Positions 7,416-15,278 of a DNA stretch of 19,088 bases are shown here, one piece after another; position 1 is the stretch's first letter; the number at the start of each line of letters is the position of its first letter. The stretch covers positions 1 to 19,088 of the forward strand of contig SKSI01000047.1 in assembly GCA_007123065.1 (NCBI GenBank). Reading direction: 5' to 3'. Position numbers and translations under genes: made by a program. Below the pieces are notes generated by a model. The model was not told the DNA's origin. It saw only the letters and a list, made by a program, of their open reading frames with translations, and did not search any database. This DNA comes from Bacteroidales bacterium. GTDB lineage: Bacteria; Bacteroidota; Bacteroidia; Bacteroidales; UBA7960.

Positions 7416-7455
7416 TGCGTCACTTTTGGTTGGATGATGGTTTGTCTTTTGGCAA

Positions 7456-9930
7456 TCAGTCCCATTCTATTATAAATCCTTCTTCTTCCTGTTTTCTGAT
7501 CTGCTCCCTTTCTTTTTGCCTGTCATCTTTAACAGTTGTTGTGTCGGGTGACCGGCGCGACAGCGAGCGGAATTCATCGCGGAGGATATCGCGGAGGTTC
7601 TCCCGTTCTTCCCTGAAATCTTCACGCAATTTTTCCCTGACCCCTTCCTGATCATAGCGCACAACCACATCCTGTGTTGTGCCGGTAAGTTTCAGAAAGA
7701 GTGTCGTGCGTCCAAGGCCGTCATCGATAATATCTCCAAACTGTTCCTGCGGGTTCCTGCTTTCGCGATGCTTCCCGGCCAGCAGCTCTGATAGTTCTAC
7801 ACGAAGCCGGTAATCTATTTCGTTGCCAAAGCTATGTTCTCCTGAAAGCTCCAGGTCGAGTATATTGGAGTTTACCTCCATCATAGGGATCAAAACTTTC
7901 TTATTATGGATGTAAATTTGGTTTTTTAAAGTTGAAAAAGCGACATCATTCAGATCGCCTGCTCTGATAAATCGTCCAAGCGCCTGCATCGGCTGATAAT
8001 TGACAAGCCTGCCGTTTTCAATGGTTAACGATGCGTTGGTCACCATACTGTCCCACCTGATCTGCAGTGCCGGCGACCAGCTCGATAAAAACTCAACTTC
8101 AGCAGTTACATATCCATAAAGGTTCTCATCAACAATGCTGCTTTGTCCGAAATTTCCCGTTTGATAGAACAGCTGGTGGATATCCACATCTATCAGATCT
8201 GCCCGTGTGTTTAGCTGGATGTCGCCCTTTTGACTTGCATCGATGTTGCCGGTCATCAATACGTTACCGTCCATTGTGTTAAATGTGAGGTTCTCCGCAA
8301 ATAACTTCCTGTCAATCAGTGTGGTTTCCGCCAGGATGCTGTCAGCTTTAAAGCGCCTGAATGTTAACTGTCCGACATTCGCCTTCAGAGACAAATGCAG
8401 GTACTTTGGAAAGCTCAGGCTGTAATTGTCATCGTTTGCAGATTGCCCATTCTGCAGTAGCAACTCATCCAATAACAAAGCCTCTGAGGAGAGTGTCGCC
8501 TCAATAAATAAATATTCATTATCAATAAACAAATAGGGGAGAAGGTTATAAACGGTTCCTGATAAATTGATGTCGCTTTGCCCGGCTTTCCCCGAAAGCT
8601 CATGGATTACCAATAATTGGTCTTCTGCCAGGTAGAATGCCCCTGTGAAATTGTGATAATCCAGCTGGCTGTTTTCTGTTGAAAACCTTAAGTCGTGGAA
8701 GTTTACATCTCCCCGTATATCTGCAGCCAGCAGGTCACTTCCGGAAAATCTTCTGTCGCTGTTCATTCTTCCGGCAAAAAACAGATCTGCCTTTACATTG
8801 CCTTTAGAGGGTTTCAAGCCGTTGAGGCCAGTCCATGCGACGAGGTCCCCGGCGCTTACATCTGCAATCAGATCAATTTCCAGCAGCGGTCGATGGAGGT
8901 TTTTAATGGAAACAGCTCCCGTTATTTTCCCGGATCCGGTGCTGGCCCTGACATTCTGAAGTTTGATTTTGCTCGATGCGGCTGTCCGGTTATCGCCATT
9001 CGTGTAGTGTCCTTCCAGACTGACCCGATCCAGCTTCAGGCTTTTTTCCGGATGCGCAATGCTCCCATTGCTTATGACAAAGTCAGCGGAGATACGGGGT
9101 GTTTGGCCGGAAGCAATTTGGCCTTGCAAAAGGGATGTAAATGTCAATTTGCCTTTCGGACTGTATGGGCTTAATTCTTTGACAAGACTTTCCGGCAAAT
9201 CATTAATAACTGATTCGATCCGGAAATTGTTGCCATGGATTGCGGCATCCATCAAGACTGTTTCCTCATCATAAATAAAAGTTCCCGCAGTCTCAAAAAG
9301 ATAATCATTGAAAACAATGCTGCTTTTATCCATTTCCCATTCAGATCTTTCTGAAGAAGCACTGTTCAGATGCATTTGGGTAATCAAAAATAAGATGTTT
9401 TGCTCTTCTCCCGGATTGATGTATTGGAATGTTATATTGTAGAGCAGCAGTCGGCGCAGGTCAAATTTCAGGTTGCTGTTTTGCGTTTCCGGGTTACCGG
9501 GTTGTCCCGGCTTCAAATGATCCGGATCAAAAGAGGCAATGACATGTCCGTTTTTTATGGTCAAACGGTTAACCCGATACTCTTTTTTGAGAACATCCAA
9601 TATGTTAAAATGGAGTTGCACACTTTCTGCATTTGCATCAACAAAAAAGGGATCTCCCTGATTGCCGCGTTGCAGTTTTACACCCTGTGCCGTAACGGTT
9701 GCTGTGGGAAAGCTCCTGATGACTCCAAAACTAAGCGATTCAACTTGCAGGTCGACATTAAGACGGTGTTGCAGGTGGTGAGAAAACTGATCGAGGATAT
9801 GGCTGCGCTGAAACCATGCGATCAGCAAAATAATGATTGCGAGTGCTGCAATGAATATTGCACCGCTCAGGAACATAAGCTTGAAAAATTGTCTGGTAAC
9901 CGAATTTTTGCTTGCCTTGTTGTTGTCCAT
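7456..9930 (-). CDS. AsmA-like protein (inner-membrane anchored, periplasmic repeat protein)
   Basis: An 824-residue protein with one N-terminal membrane anchor (about 16-40, FLSGAIFIAALAIIILL) followed by a long beta-rich region. The opening FSHHLQHRLNVDLQVESLSF, with repeated strand pairs after it (SLEGHYTNGD, NLSGTVYNLLPYLFI, NVLMTGNIDAS), is typical of AsmA family proteins. These are related to bridge-like lipid-transfer proteins and influence outer-membrane assembly and phospholipid traffic. The family's C-terminal region appears as MQALGRFIRAGDLNDVAFST. The last roughly 65 residues form an unusually charged tail rich in Arg, Glu and Asp (REKLREDFREERENLRD) ending FIIEWD. It starts 6 bp after the pseudouridine synthase stop, suggesting one operon. 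The exact lipid role is inference. Confidence 0.85.
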   Translation of the reverse strand: MDNNKASKNSVTRQFFKLMFLSGAIFIAALAIIILLIAWFQRSHILDQFSHHLQHRLNVDLQVESLSFGVIRSFPTATVTAQGVKLQRGNQGDPFFVDANAESVQLHFNILDVLKKEYRVNRLTIKNGHVIASFDPDHLKPGQPGNPETQNSNLKFDLRRLLLYNITFQYINPGEEQNILFLITQMHLNSASSERSEWEMDKSSIVFNDYLFETAGTFIYDEETVLMDAAIHGNNFRIESVINDLPESLVKELSPYSPKGKLTFTSLLQGQIASGQTPRISADFVISNGSIAHPEKSLKLDRVSLEGHYTNGDNRTAASSKIKLQNVRASTGSGKITGAVSIKNLHRPLLEIDLIADVSAGDLVAWTGLNGLKPSKGNVKADLFFAGRMNSDRRFSGSDLLAADIRGDVNFHDLRFSTENSQLDYHNFTGAFYLAEDQLLVIHELSGKAGQSDINLSGTVYNLLPYLFIDNEYLFIEATLSSEALLLDELLLQNGQSANDDNYSLSFPKYLHLSLKANVGQLTFRRFKADSILAETTLIDRKLFAENLTFNTMDGNVLMTGNIDASQKGDIQLNTRADLIDVDIHQLFYQTGNFGQSSIVDENLYGYVTAEVEFLSSWSPALQIRWDSMVTNASLTIENGRLVNYQPMQALGRFIRAGDLNDVAFSTLKNQIYIHNKKVLIPMMEVNSNILDLELSGEHSFGNEIDYRLRVELSELLAGKHRESRNPQEQFGDIIDDGLGRTTLFLKLTGTTQDVVVRYDQEGVREKLREDFREERENLRDILRDEFRSLSRRSPDTTTVKDDRQKEREQIRKQEEEGFIIEWD

Positions 9931-9936
9931 CGACGT

Positions 9937-10740
9937 TTACCGGATCATTTGCAGATAAATGATTTCTTTTTCCGTTAATTTGCGCCACTTCCCTCTTGGA
10001 AGGTCTTTCTTTGTAAGCCCGGCATACATTACCCTGTCAAGCTTGGTCACGTCGTAACCAAGCTGTTCGAAAATCCGGCGTACCACTCTGTTTTGCCCCG
10101 AATGGATCTCTATTCCGATTTCGCTTTTGTTTTCAGGGTTGGCATAGGCTATGGTGTCGGGTATGATCTTGTCTTTCCCTACGGTAATGCCATTTGCAAT
10201 AAGTCCAATATCCTTTTGTGAAACCCCTTTGTTCAGTGTGACCTGATAAAGCTTTTTAACGCCGTGTGATGGATGACTCAGTTTTTTAGTCATTTCACCG
10301 TCGTTGGTAAGCAGCAACAACCCCGTGGTGTTTCTGTCAAGTCTGCCAACGGGATAAAGCCTTTCTTTGATAGTGGTTCCCAGCAGTTGCATCACGGTTT
10401 TCCGTGCGCTGGGATCATCGGTGGTGGTGATGAAGTCTTTGGGTTTGTTCAGAAGGACATATACCTTCTTTTCGTTAACCAGTCTTTCGTTGCCATATAC
10501 CACAACATCTCCGGGCATCACTTTTGTTCCAAGCTCAGTGACGATTTTTCCGTTTACCTTAATGGCGCCGTTGGCGATCAGTACATCTGCTTCACGACGT
10601 GAACAGACACCTGCATTGGCAACATATTTGTTGAGTCTGATGGAAGGATCTTCTTTTTTGTTGTATCTCGGTGTTGATTTTGGACGGGCACCCTTATGGC
10701 GTGTTCGTCCTGTTTCGGGTTTGTTGCGATGGGTTTTCAT
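9937..10740 (-). CDS. RsuA/RluB/RluE-family rRNA pseudouridine synthase
   Basis: Converts uridine to pseudouridine in ribosomal RNA; closest in plan to RluB, which modifies 23S rRNA, but the target base cannot be fixed from sequence. The 267 residues comprise a basic low-complexity N-terminus (1-32, MKTHRNKPETGRTRHKG), an S4 RNA-binding domain (about 33-90, IRLNKYVANAGVCSRREAD) and the catalytic domain. The catalytic aspartate is Asp135 in VGRLDRNTTGLLLLTNDGE. The C-terminal EIHSGQNRVVRRIFEQLGY motif is also typical. It is the first gene after a strong terminator, so it should have its own promoter, but I see no clear TAnnTTTG box in the roughly 40 bp available. The 6-bp gap to the AsmA-like gene implies an operon. 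Confidence 0.93.
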   Translation of the reverse strand: MKTHRNKPETGRTRHKGARPKSTPRYNKKEDPSIRLNKYVANAGVCSRREADVLIANGAIKVNGKIVTELGTKVMPGDVVVYGNERLVNEKKVYVLLNKPKDFITTTDDPSARKTVMQLLGTTIKERLYPVGRLDRNTTGLLLLTNDGEMTKKLSHPSHGVKKLYQVTLNKGVSQKDIGLIANGITVGKDKIIPDTIAYANPENKSEIGIEIHSGQNRVVRRIFEQLGYDVTKLDRVMYAGLTKKDLPRGKWRKLTEKEIIYLQMIR

Positions 10741-10779
10741 GGTTTTAATTGCTTGTGCATTCGTATATACATATATAGC

Positions 10780-10801
10780 AAAAAAGGCGCATTTGCGCCT
10801 T
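10780..10801 (-). terminator. Strong intrinsic terminator ending the division-gene transcript
   Basis: A perfect inverted repeat, AAGGCGC/GCGCCTT (10784-10790 and 10795-10801), with a 4-base loop. On the minus strand it is followed by a run of T residues (complement of 10780-10785). It lies 24 bp after the stop codon of the 94-residue gene and 39 bp before the rluB-like start, so it separates the two blocks. Confidence 0.9.
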
Positions 10802-10825
10802 CATATAACGTTTGTGCGGGGCTGT

Positions 10826-11110
10826 TTATTCCGTCATCTTATTTAATTTGTCAAAAGTATCGTTTACTTTTTTCAGCAGCTCACTGTATAGGTTGCGGTA
10901 ATAGGATCGCAGGTTCTTGTCTGCATCAGTAAGCTTTGGATTATTAACTTTTTCCAACAACTCCTCGCGAAAAATCAGCATTTCGTTAATGGTGTCGTCC
11001 AGCTCTTTTTCTTGTTTATTTTTCTGGATTGCCTGGCGCATCAGACAGGTGCCGATCACTTCATCAATCAGGAAGTTGATATCTTTTTTCAGGTTTTTTT
11101 TACTGGCCAT
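10826..11110 (-). CDS. Small conserved-looking protein of unknown function (94 aa)
   Basis: No domain was recognised. The 94 residues are highly charged, mostly helical in character and lack a signal peptide or membrane span, suggesting a small cytoplasmic helical bundle or coiled coil. Segments include KKNLKKDINFLIDEVIGTC, a central KEKELDDT-like acidic helix (KQEKELDDTINEMLIFREE) and a C-terminal SELLKKVNDTFDKLNKMTE. It begins 33 bp after the FKBP-type gene and ends just before the strong terminator, so it is probably the last gene of the transcript that starts in, or after, the ftsZ region. Its sustained length, codon-like composition and packing between neighbours support a real gene. A role in division is possible only by position. 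Confidence 0.8.
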   Translation of the reverse strand: MASKKNLKKDINFLIDEVIGTCLMRQAIQKNKQEKELDDTINEMLIFREELLEKVNNPKLTDADKNLRSYYRNLYSELLKKVNDTFDKLNKMTE

Positions 11111-11143
11111 CTTTTTTATAATTATGAATTATACATTCTTGTA

Positions 11144-11599
11144 CTAAAAGTCGATAATATCTACATCAAATATCAAAACAGAATTTCTGGGGATGTTTCC
11201 ATAGGCGTATTCCCCATACCCTGCAGCTGATGGAATAAGGATTGTGCCTTCCCCTCCACGGCGAAATGCCATAACCCCAATGCGGAAACCACGTACAGCA
11301 CCCTGAAGACTGATGTGGGCATTATAGCCTTCATCAAATATGGTGTCATCGAGCAGAAACCCTGTATAAGTGAGTTTCACAACACTGTTTTCTGTTGGGT
11401 GGTCACCTGCACCTTCCCTGGTGACCGCCACCCATACTCCTTCTTCAAGTTCTATGGCATCCAGGTCATTTTCTTCAATGTATTCAAGGATTTTATTTCT
11501 GTCACGTTCCGCGATGACATCAGGGTCGTTTCGGCTGCAAGAACTAAAAGTCAGCACCAGCGGAAAAAACAGAATATAAATGATAGCCTTGGTTTTCAT
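11144..11599 (-). CDS. FKBP-type peptidyl-prolyl cis-trans isomerase, probable lipoprotein
   Basis: Catalyses proline isomerisation to help envelope proteins fold. Residues 1-20 form a lipoprotein signal peptide, with Cys21 as the probable lipidation site (LTFSSC; Phe at -3 is not the classic choice). The FKBP domain covers about 55-151: VKLTYTGFLLDD, then IFDE (Phe-Asp of the active site), GFRIG where the FKBP12 Trp59 position is Phe, then GYGEYAYGNIPRN and the closing strand LIFDVDIIDF. At 151 residues it is a minimal single-domain form. It lies 59 bp after ftsZ, with its own promoter-like sequence overlapping the ftsZ stop. Placement beside the division genes is notable but need not mean a division role. 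Confidence 0.92.
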   Translation of the reverse strand: MKTKAIIYILFFPLVLTFSSCSRNDPDVIAERDRNKILEYIEENDLDAIELEEGVWVAVTREGAGDHPTENSVVKLTYTGFLLDDTIFDEGYNAHISLQGAVRGFRIGVMAFRRGGEGTILIPSAAGYGEYAYGNIPRNSVLIFDVDIIDF

Positions 11600-11634
11600 G
11601 CCTGTTTTGCATTAAAAAGTGATTATTCTGACTG

Positions 11635-11663
11635 CAAAGATACTCAAAATACAGCAGATCAAT
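11635..11663 (-). promoter_or_regulatory. Candidate promoter for the FKBP-type lipoprotein gene
   Basis: On the minus strand TATCTTTG (11635-11642) is a full match to the TAnnTTTG -7 box. ATTG (11660-11663) lies 17 bases upstream as a partial -33 element and overlaps the ftsZ stop codon. The -7 box is about 35 bases from the FKBP start codon. This suggests that FKBP and the 94-residue gene can be expressed independently of ftsZ. Confidence 0.55.
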
Positions 11664-13182
11664 CGACATTATCGTGCAAAAAGGAGTTGTTTGATTTTAT
11701 TTGTGATCCTTTTTCATCTGATTCATTAAGTGTAAAACGGGAAATCTGTGATTCGTTGCTGGCCGGAACCGGGTTCAGATTTACATTCCTCCTTATGTAT
11801 GCTGGTAGTTTTTCCAGATCTGCCAGACCTTCGGGTGTTTTTAGCTGCAAGCTGAGGTTTTTAAGTCTTTCATTCCTGTCCTGGATATATTGCTGCTTTT
11901 CTTCTGTGTTTAAAGTCTTGTTGTATTTTGTTTCCTCATCTTTTTTCTCTGCTCTGTGCGCGGCTATTTTTGTTTTGAATGCCGTGATCGATTGATCCAG
12001 GATTCTGGATTTGCTACTTTGAGTGGAATCCTTTTCATCGTCTTTGTTCTTTGCCAGTTTCTTGATCTTTATTTCATCAGCTTCAGTTTGCTTTTCTGCA
12101 AATGGTGATTCCGGAACCGTTTTCGTGCTGTTGGTGTTTTGGTGCAACTCATCCAGCTCCATTATTTTTTTAACCGGCGCGGGCTTATAGTCGATGTCAA
12201 TCAGCTTCTCGTTCGTGTCAAAGCCTGTTGCTACCAGGGTAACACTTATTTTGGATTCAAGGCTTTCATCGTGGCCAAGCCCCCATATAATTTCAGCGGA
12301 AGAGCCCGCTTCATTTTGTATGTAATCTGTGATTTCAGTGATCTCATCCATTAAAATTTCTTCTTTGCCACTGGTGATGTTTAGCAGTACGTTCTTGGCG
12401 CCGAGGATGTGGTTGTCGTTAAGCAGTGGTGAAGAGAGAGCTGTTTCCACAGCATTGATTGCTCTGTTTTCCCCTTCTGCACTTCCACTACCCATAATGG
12501 CAACCCCGCTCTCAGACATCACTGTGCGTACATCAGCAAAATCAACGTTGATATTGCCTGTCAGGGTGATGATTTCAGCGATCCCTTTGGCGCCTGTTGT
12601 AAGCACATTATCTGCTTTGGCAAATGCCTCTTTTACTTTCAGGTTTCCATAAAGTTCACGAAGCCTGTCGTTGGAGATGATCAGCAGGGTATCTACGCCG
12701 GAAGATAATTCACGGATTCCTTCCTCTGCTTGCTGACGGCGCTTCCTTCCTTCAAAAGAAAAAGGGATGGTAACGATACCCACGGTGAGGATACCCAATT
12801 CCTTTGACGCTTTGGCAATCACTGGTGCAGCACCTGTTCCTGTTCCTCCGCCCATTCCGGCTGTGATGAATACCATTTTGGTGTTTGTTCCCAAAGACTC
12901 TTTTATCCGGTCAATGTCTTCAATTGCGGCTTTCCGGCCTATTTCAGGAACACTGCCTGCTCCACGCCCGTCAGTAAGATTGACGCCAAGTTGAATTTTG
13001 TTTGGAACCGGACTTGTTTCCAGTGCCTGTGAGTCTGTATTGCACACGAAGAAGTCAACCCCTTCGATGCCCTGCCGGAACATGTGGTTAACAGCATTGC
13101 TGCCACCCCCTCCAACACCGATTACTTTGATGATGGAGCTTTGGTTTTTTGGTAAATCGAATTTGATCATATCTGTCGTCAT
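11659..13182 (-). CDS. ftsZ: Cell division GTPase FtsZ
   Basis: A tubulin homologue that polymerises into the Z-ring and organises septum formation. The 507 residues are longer than the roughly 380-430 common elsewhere. The GTPase and T7-loop domains (about 15-325) include VIGVGGGGSNAVNHM (20-34), the tubulin signature GGGTGTGAAP (111-120) and ISNDRLREL. A long, charged, low-complexity linker follows (about 330-455, rich in Lys, Glu, Asp, Thr and Ser). The tail has a conserved-looking block LPAYIRRNVNL (459-469), then ISRFTLNES and a final NSFLHDNVD, as in other Bacteroidota FtsZ proteins. The first ATG is used; a second at codon 5 is possible. It follows ftsA after a short, T-rich gap of about 33 bp. 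Confidence 0.98.
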   Translation of the reverse strand: MTTDMIKFDLPKNQSSIIKVIGVGGGGSNAVNHMFRQGIEGVDFFVCNTDSQALETSPVPNKIQLGVNLTDGRGAGSVPEIGRKAAIEDIDRIKESLGTNTKMVFITAGMGGGTGTGAAPVIAKASKELGILTVGIVTIPFSFEGRKRRQQAEEGIRELSSGVDTLLIISNDRLRELYGNLKVKEAFAKADNVLTTGAKGIAEIITLTGNINVDFADVRTVMSESGVAIMGSGSAEGENRAINAVETALSSPLLNDNHILGAKNVLLNITSGKEEILMDEITEITDYIQNEAGSSAEIIWGLGHDESLESKISVTLVATGFDTNEKLIDIDYKPAPVKKIMELDELHQNTNSTKTVPESPFAEKQTEADEIKIKKLAKNKDDEKDSTQSSKSRILDQSITAFKTKIAAHRAEKKDEETKYNKTLNTEEKQQYIQDRNERLKNLSLQLKTPEGLADLEKLPAYIRRNVNLNPVPASNESQISRFTLNESDEKGSQIKSNNSFLHDNVD

Positions 13183-13215
13183 AATGTTTTGATATTGATG
13201 TTTGTTTTTTTTCTT

Positions 13216-14487
13216 TTATTGATCGCTGTCTTTTTCAAAAAAATCTTTCCCTTTTGAAAATATCTTATCCAGGAATGAATCTTTCTTTTTTATTGTTCTT
13301 CCGTTGTTTGTCTTTCGCTGTTTATTTCTTTTTTCAATATTTTGAAACCCTTTTATCACCAGTCCGACACCGGTGGCGTGCATCGGGCTGCCAATCTCAC
13401 CACTGAGTGTTTTGGCAAGGTGTTCGTTCGGATAGCCGATCCGGGTATCCATTCCGGTTATGAATTCAGTAAGTTGTGCCACGTGCTTCAGCTGACTGCC
13501 ACCCCCTGTCAGAACAATCCCTGCAATGAGTTTCTTTTCAAAGCCTGAAGTTTTTATTTCATAGTAAATATGTTCTACGAGTTCCTCCATGCGTGCCTGA
13601 ATAATGTGAGCCAGGTTTTTTAGGGAGATCTCCTTGGGTTCGCGTCCTTTCAGTCCCGGTATTGAAACAATCTCTTCATCTTTGTTTTCGGAAGCCAGTG
13701 CTGACCCAAAGCTTTTTTTCAATGCTTCCGCCTGGTTCCGGATGATGGAGCATCCTTCCTTGATGTCTTCTGTGATCACGTTTCCCCCGAGAGGAATAAC
13801 AGCAGTATGCCGAATGATCTCATCCTGAAAAATTGCCAGATCGGTAGTCCCTCCGCCAATATCAACCAACACGACACCGGCTTCCTTTTCCTGCTCGCTT
13901 AGCACAGCTTCTGCAGAGGCCAATGGCTCAAGGATCACATCCGATATCGTCAGGCCTGCCTTCGTAACGCATTTGTCAATATTTTTTGCCGCAGCCAATT
14001 TCCCTGTAATAATGTGGAAGTTTGCTTCCAGACAGTTGCCTGACATGCCGATTGGCTCCCTGATTCCCTGTTGTCCGTCAATAATAAACTCCTGAGGAAT
14101 CACATCAATGATCTCTTCTCCCGGGGGAAGGGCAAGCTTGTACATGTTTTCGACCAGATTGTCGACGTCGGCCTGCTCAATCTCCTCATCAATGCTATTG
14201 CGCATGATGTTACCACGATGCTGAAGGCTGCGGATATGCTGACCGGCAATCCCAACATTTACAATCTTGATGTTTACGTCGGAACTTAAACTGGCTTCTT
14301 TCACTGCCTGCTCAATAGAGTTGACGGTATATTGGATGTTTTCCACAACACCTCGGTTTACACCAAGAGAGTCGGCGCGTCCCATCCCAAGGATTTCTAC
14401 CTTTCCGTATTCATTCTTGCGCCCAACAATACATGCGATCTTTGTTGAACCAATGTCAAGACCAACGATGATTTCCGATGATTCCAT
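13216..14487 (-). CDS. ftsA: Cell division protein FtsA (actin-like FtsZ membrane anchor)
   Basis: Tethers FtsZ to the inner membrane and recruits later divisome proteins. The actin-fold motifs are present: DIGSTK (phosphate 1, residues 11-16), DIGGGTTDL (phosphate 2, 209-217) and GIVLTGGGSQL (adenosine loop). An SHS2/1C subdomain lies between the first two. The C-terminus (SFLDKIFSKGKDFFEK) is an amphipathic helix fitting the membrane-targeting sequence. I chose the ATG at 14485-14487 (MESSEIIVGLDIG, 423 residues). A start seven codons upstream (14508, MFKINTI) would overlap ftsQ by 13 bp and adds residues not typical of the family. With the chosen start, only 8 bp separate it from the ftsQ stop. 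Confidence 0.97.
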   Translation of the reverse strand: MESSEIIVGLDIGSTKIACIVGRKNEYGKVEILGMGRADSLGVNRGVVENIQYTVNSIEQAVKEASLSSDVNIKIVNVGIAGQHIRSLQHRGNIMRNSIDEEIEQADVDNLVENMYKLALPPGEEIIDVIPQEFIIDGQQGIREPIGMSGNCLEANFHIITGKLAAAKNIDKCVTKAGLTISDVILEPLASAEAVLSEQEKEAGVVLVDIGGGTTDLAIFQDEIIRHTAVIPLGGNVITEDIKEGCSIIRNQAEALKKSFGSALASENKDEEIVSIPGLKGREPKEISLKNLAHIIQARMEELVEHIYYEIKTSGFEKKLIAGIVLTGGGSQLKHVAQLTEFITGMDTRIGYPNEHLAKTLSGEIGSPMHATGVGLVIKGFQNIEKRNKQRKTNNGRTIKKKDSFLDKIFSKGKDFFEKDSDQ

Positions 14488-14495
14488 AATTGTAT

Positions 14496-15278
14496 TTATT
14501 TTGAACAAATAACCTGATTATTAAACTCTAAATTTATTCTTCTATAGTAATGCCAGCCCCTCTGGGCAAGGTTGCCAATATAAAAAAGCTTCAGCTTTCT
14601 GAACTTGTGTTCGATCTGGTTTGCGTTGCCGAATTGAATGGTGTGTGCGGCATTCCTTGGTGTCAGTTCATACTTTCCATCTGCCGTAACGTAGATGTGG
14701 TCGATAAATGCTTTCCAGAACGACTCAGAATCGATGAAGCCTGCCAGATCAAAAAGGCCCGAAAGGTGCTTGTCTGTTTGACCTCCTGCAATTGTGTCTG
14801 TTACGTGAAATCCGGGAATAAAGGGTGCAGCGATGTGTCCGGTTGCAATCATAACCCTTGCAGTATGCTGATCAGACAATGGAAACATGTATCCGTCCCT
14901 GTCGATGTAAAAGCTTTGATTGCGGCTGTTTACAATACGAATAATTGGATCGCGCAACATGATATCAATGCCGATTTTTCCATGTACAGTCCGGTAAACA
15001 TTGGCCTTTGAAACATAGGGATTGTTGCTTATGAATTCGTGTAGCTCGCTCATTATATTTGGGCTCAGCGTTCTGTTTTCCAGACTGTCAAATTGCCCGA
15101 TGATTGAGTTTCTGATTTCTGCATTGTGAATAAAGAAGTTGCCACTGTTGCTTCTGATATTGATGTTGACATTGCTGCACGGTTTATGGTGCTGGTGTCT
15201 GGCAGAAAACCCAATGAGACACACCATCCCCACAAGGATGAGTGAATAAAGGATTATATGTAGTATGTTGCGCAACAT
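14496..15278 (-). CDS. ftsQ: Cell division protein FtsQ
   Basis: A bitopic divisome protein linking early and late division proteins. It has a short cytoplasmic N-terminus, one membrane span (about 5-25, LHIILYSLILVGMVCLIGF) and a periplasmic part with a divergent POTRA region and FtsQ/DivIB domain (NPYVSKANVYRTVHGKIGID, then DPIIRIVN and FYIDRDGYMFPLS). I use the start at 15276-15278, giving 260 residues, because it overlaps the murC stop by one base (TAATG), a classic coupled junction. An in-frame ATG 14 codons upstream would overlap murC by 43 bp and add a polar leader. Family identity rests on the fold-level motifs and gene order, since FtsQ sequences diverge strongly. Confidence 0.92.
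   Translation of the reverse strand: MLRNILHIILYSLILVGMVCLIGFSARHQHHKPCSNVNINIRSNSGNFFIHNAEIRNSIIGQFDSLENRTLSPNIMSELHEFISNNPYVSKANVYRTVHGKIGIDIMLRDPIIRIVNSRNQSFYIDRDGYMFPLSDQHTARVMIATGHIAAPFIPGFHVTDTIAGGQTDKHLSGLFDLAGFIDSESFWKAFIDHIYVTADGKYELTPRNAAHTIQFGNANQIEHKFRKLKLFYIGNLAQRGWHYYRRINLEFNNQVICSK

Noticed and set aside
10741..10780. Promoter for the pseudouridine synthase in the AT-rich TATATA stretch
   Set aside because: No TAnnTTTG box with a properly spaced upstream element could be found; AT richness alone is not enough.
14488..14508. Upstream start for ftsA (MFKINTI)
   Set aside because: It would overlap ftsQ by 13 bp and adds residues not typical of FtsA, whereas the next ATG gives MESSEIIVGLDIG and a compact 8-bp gap.
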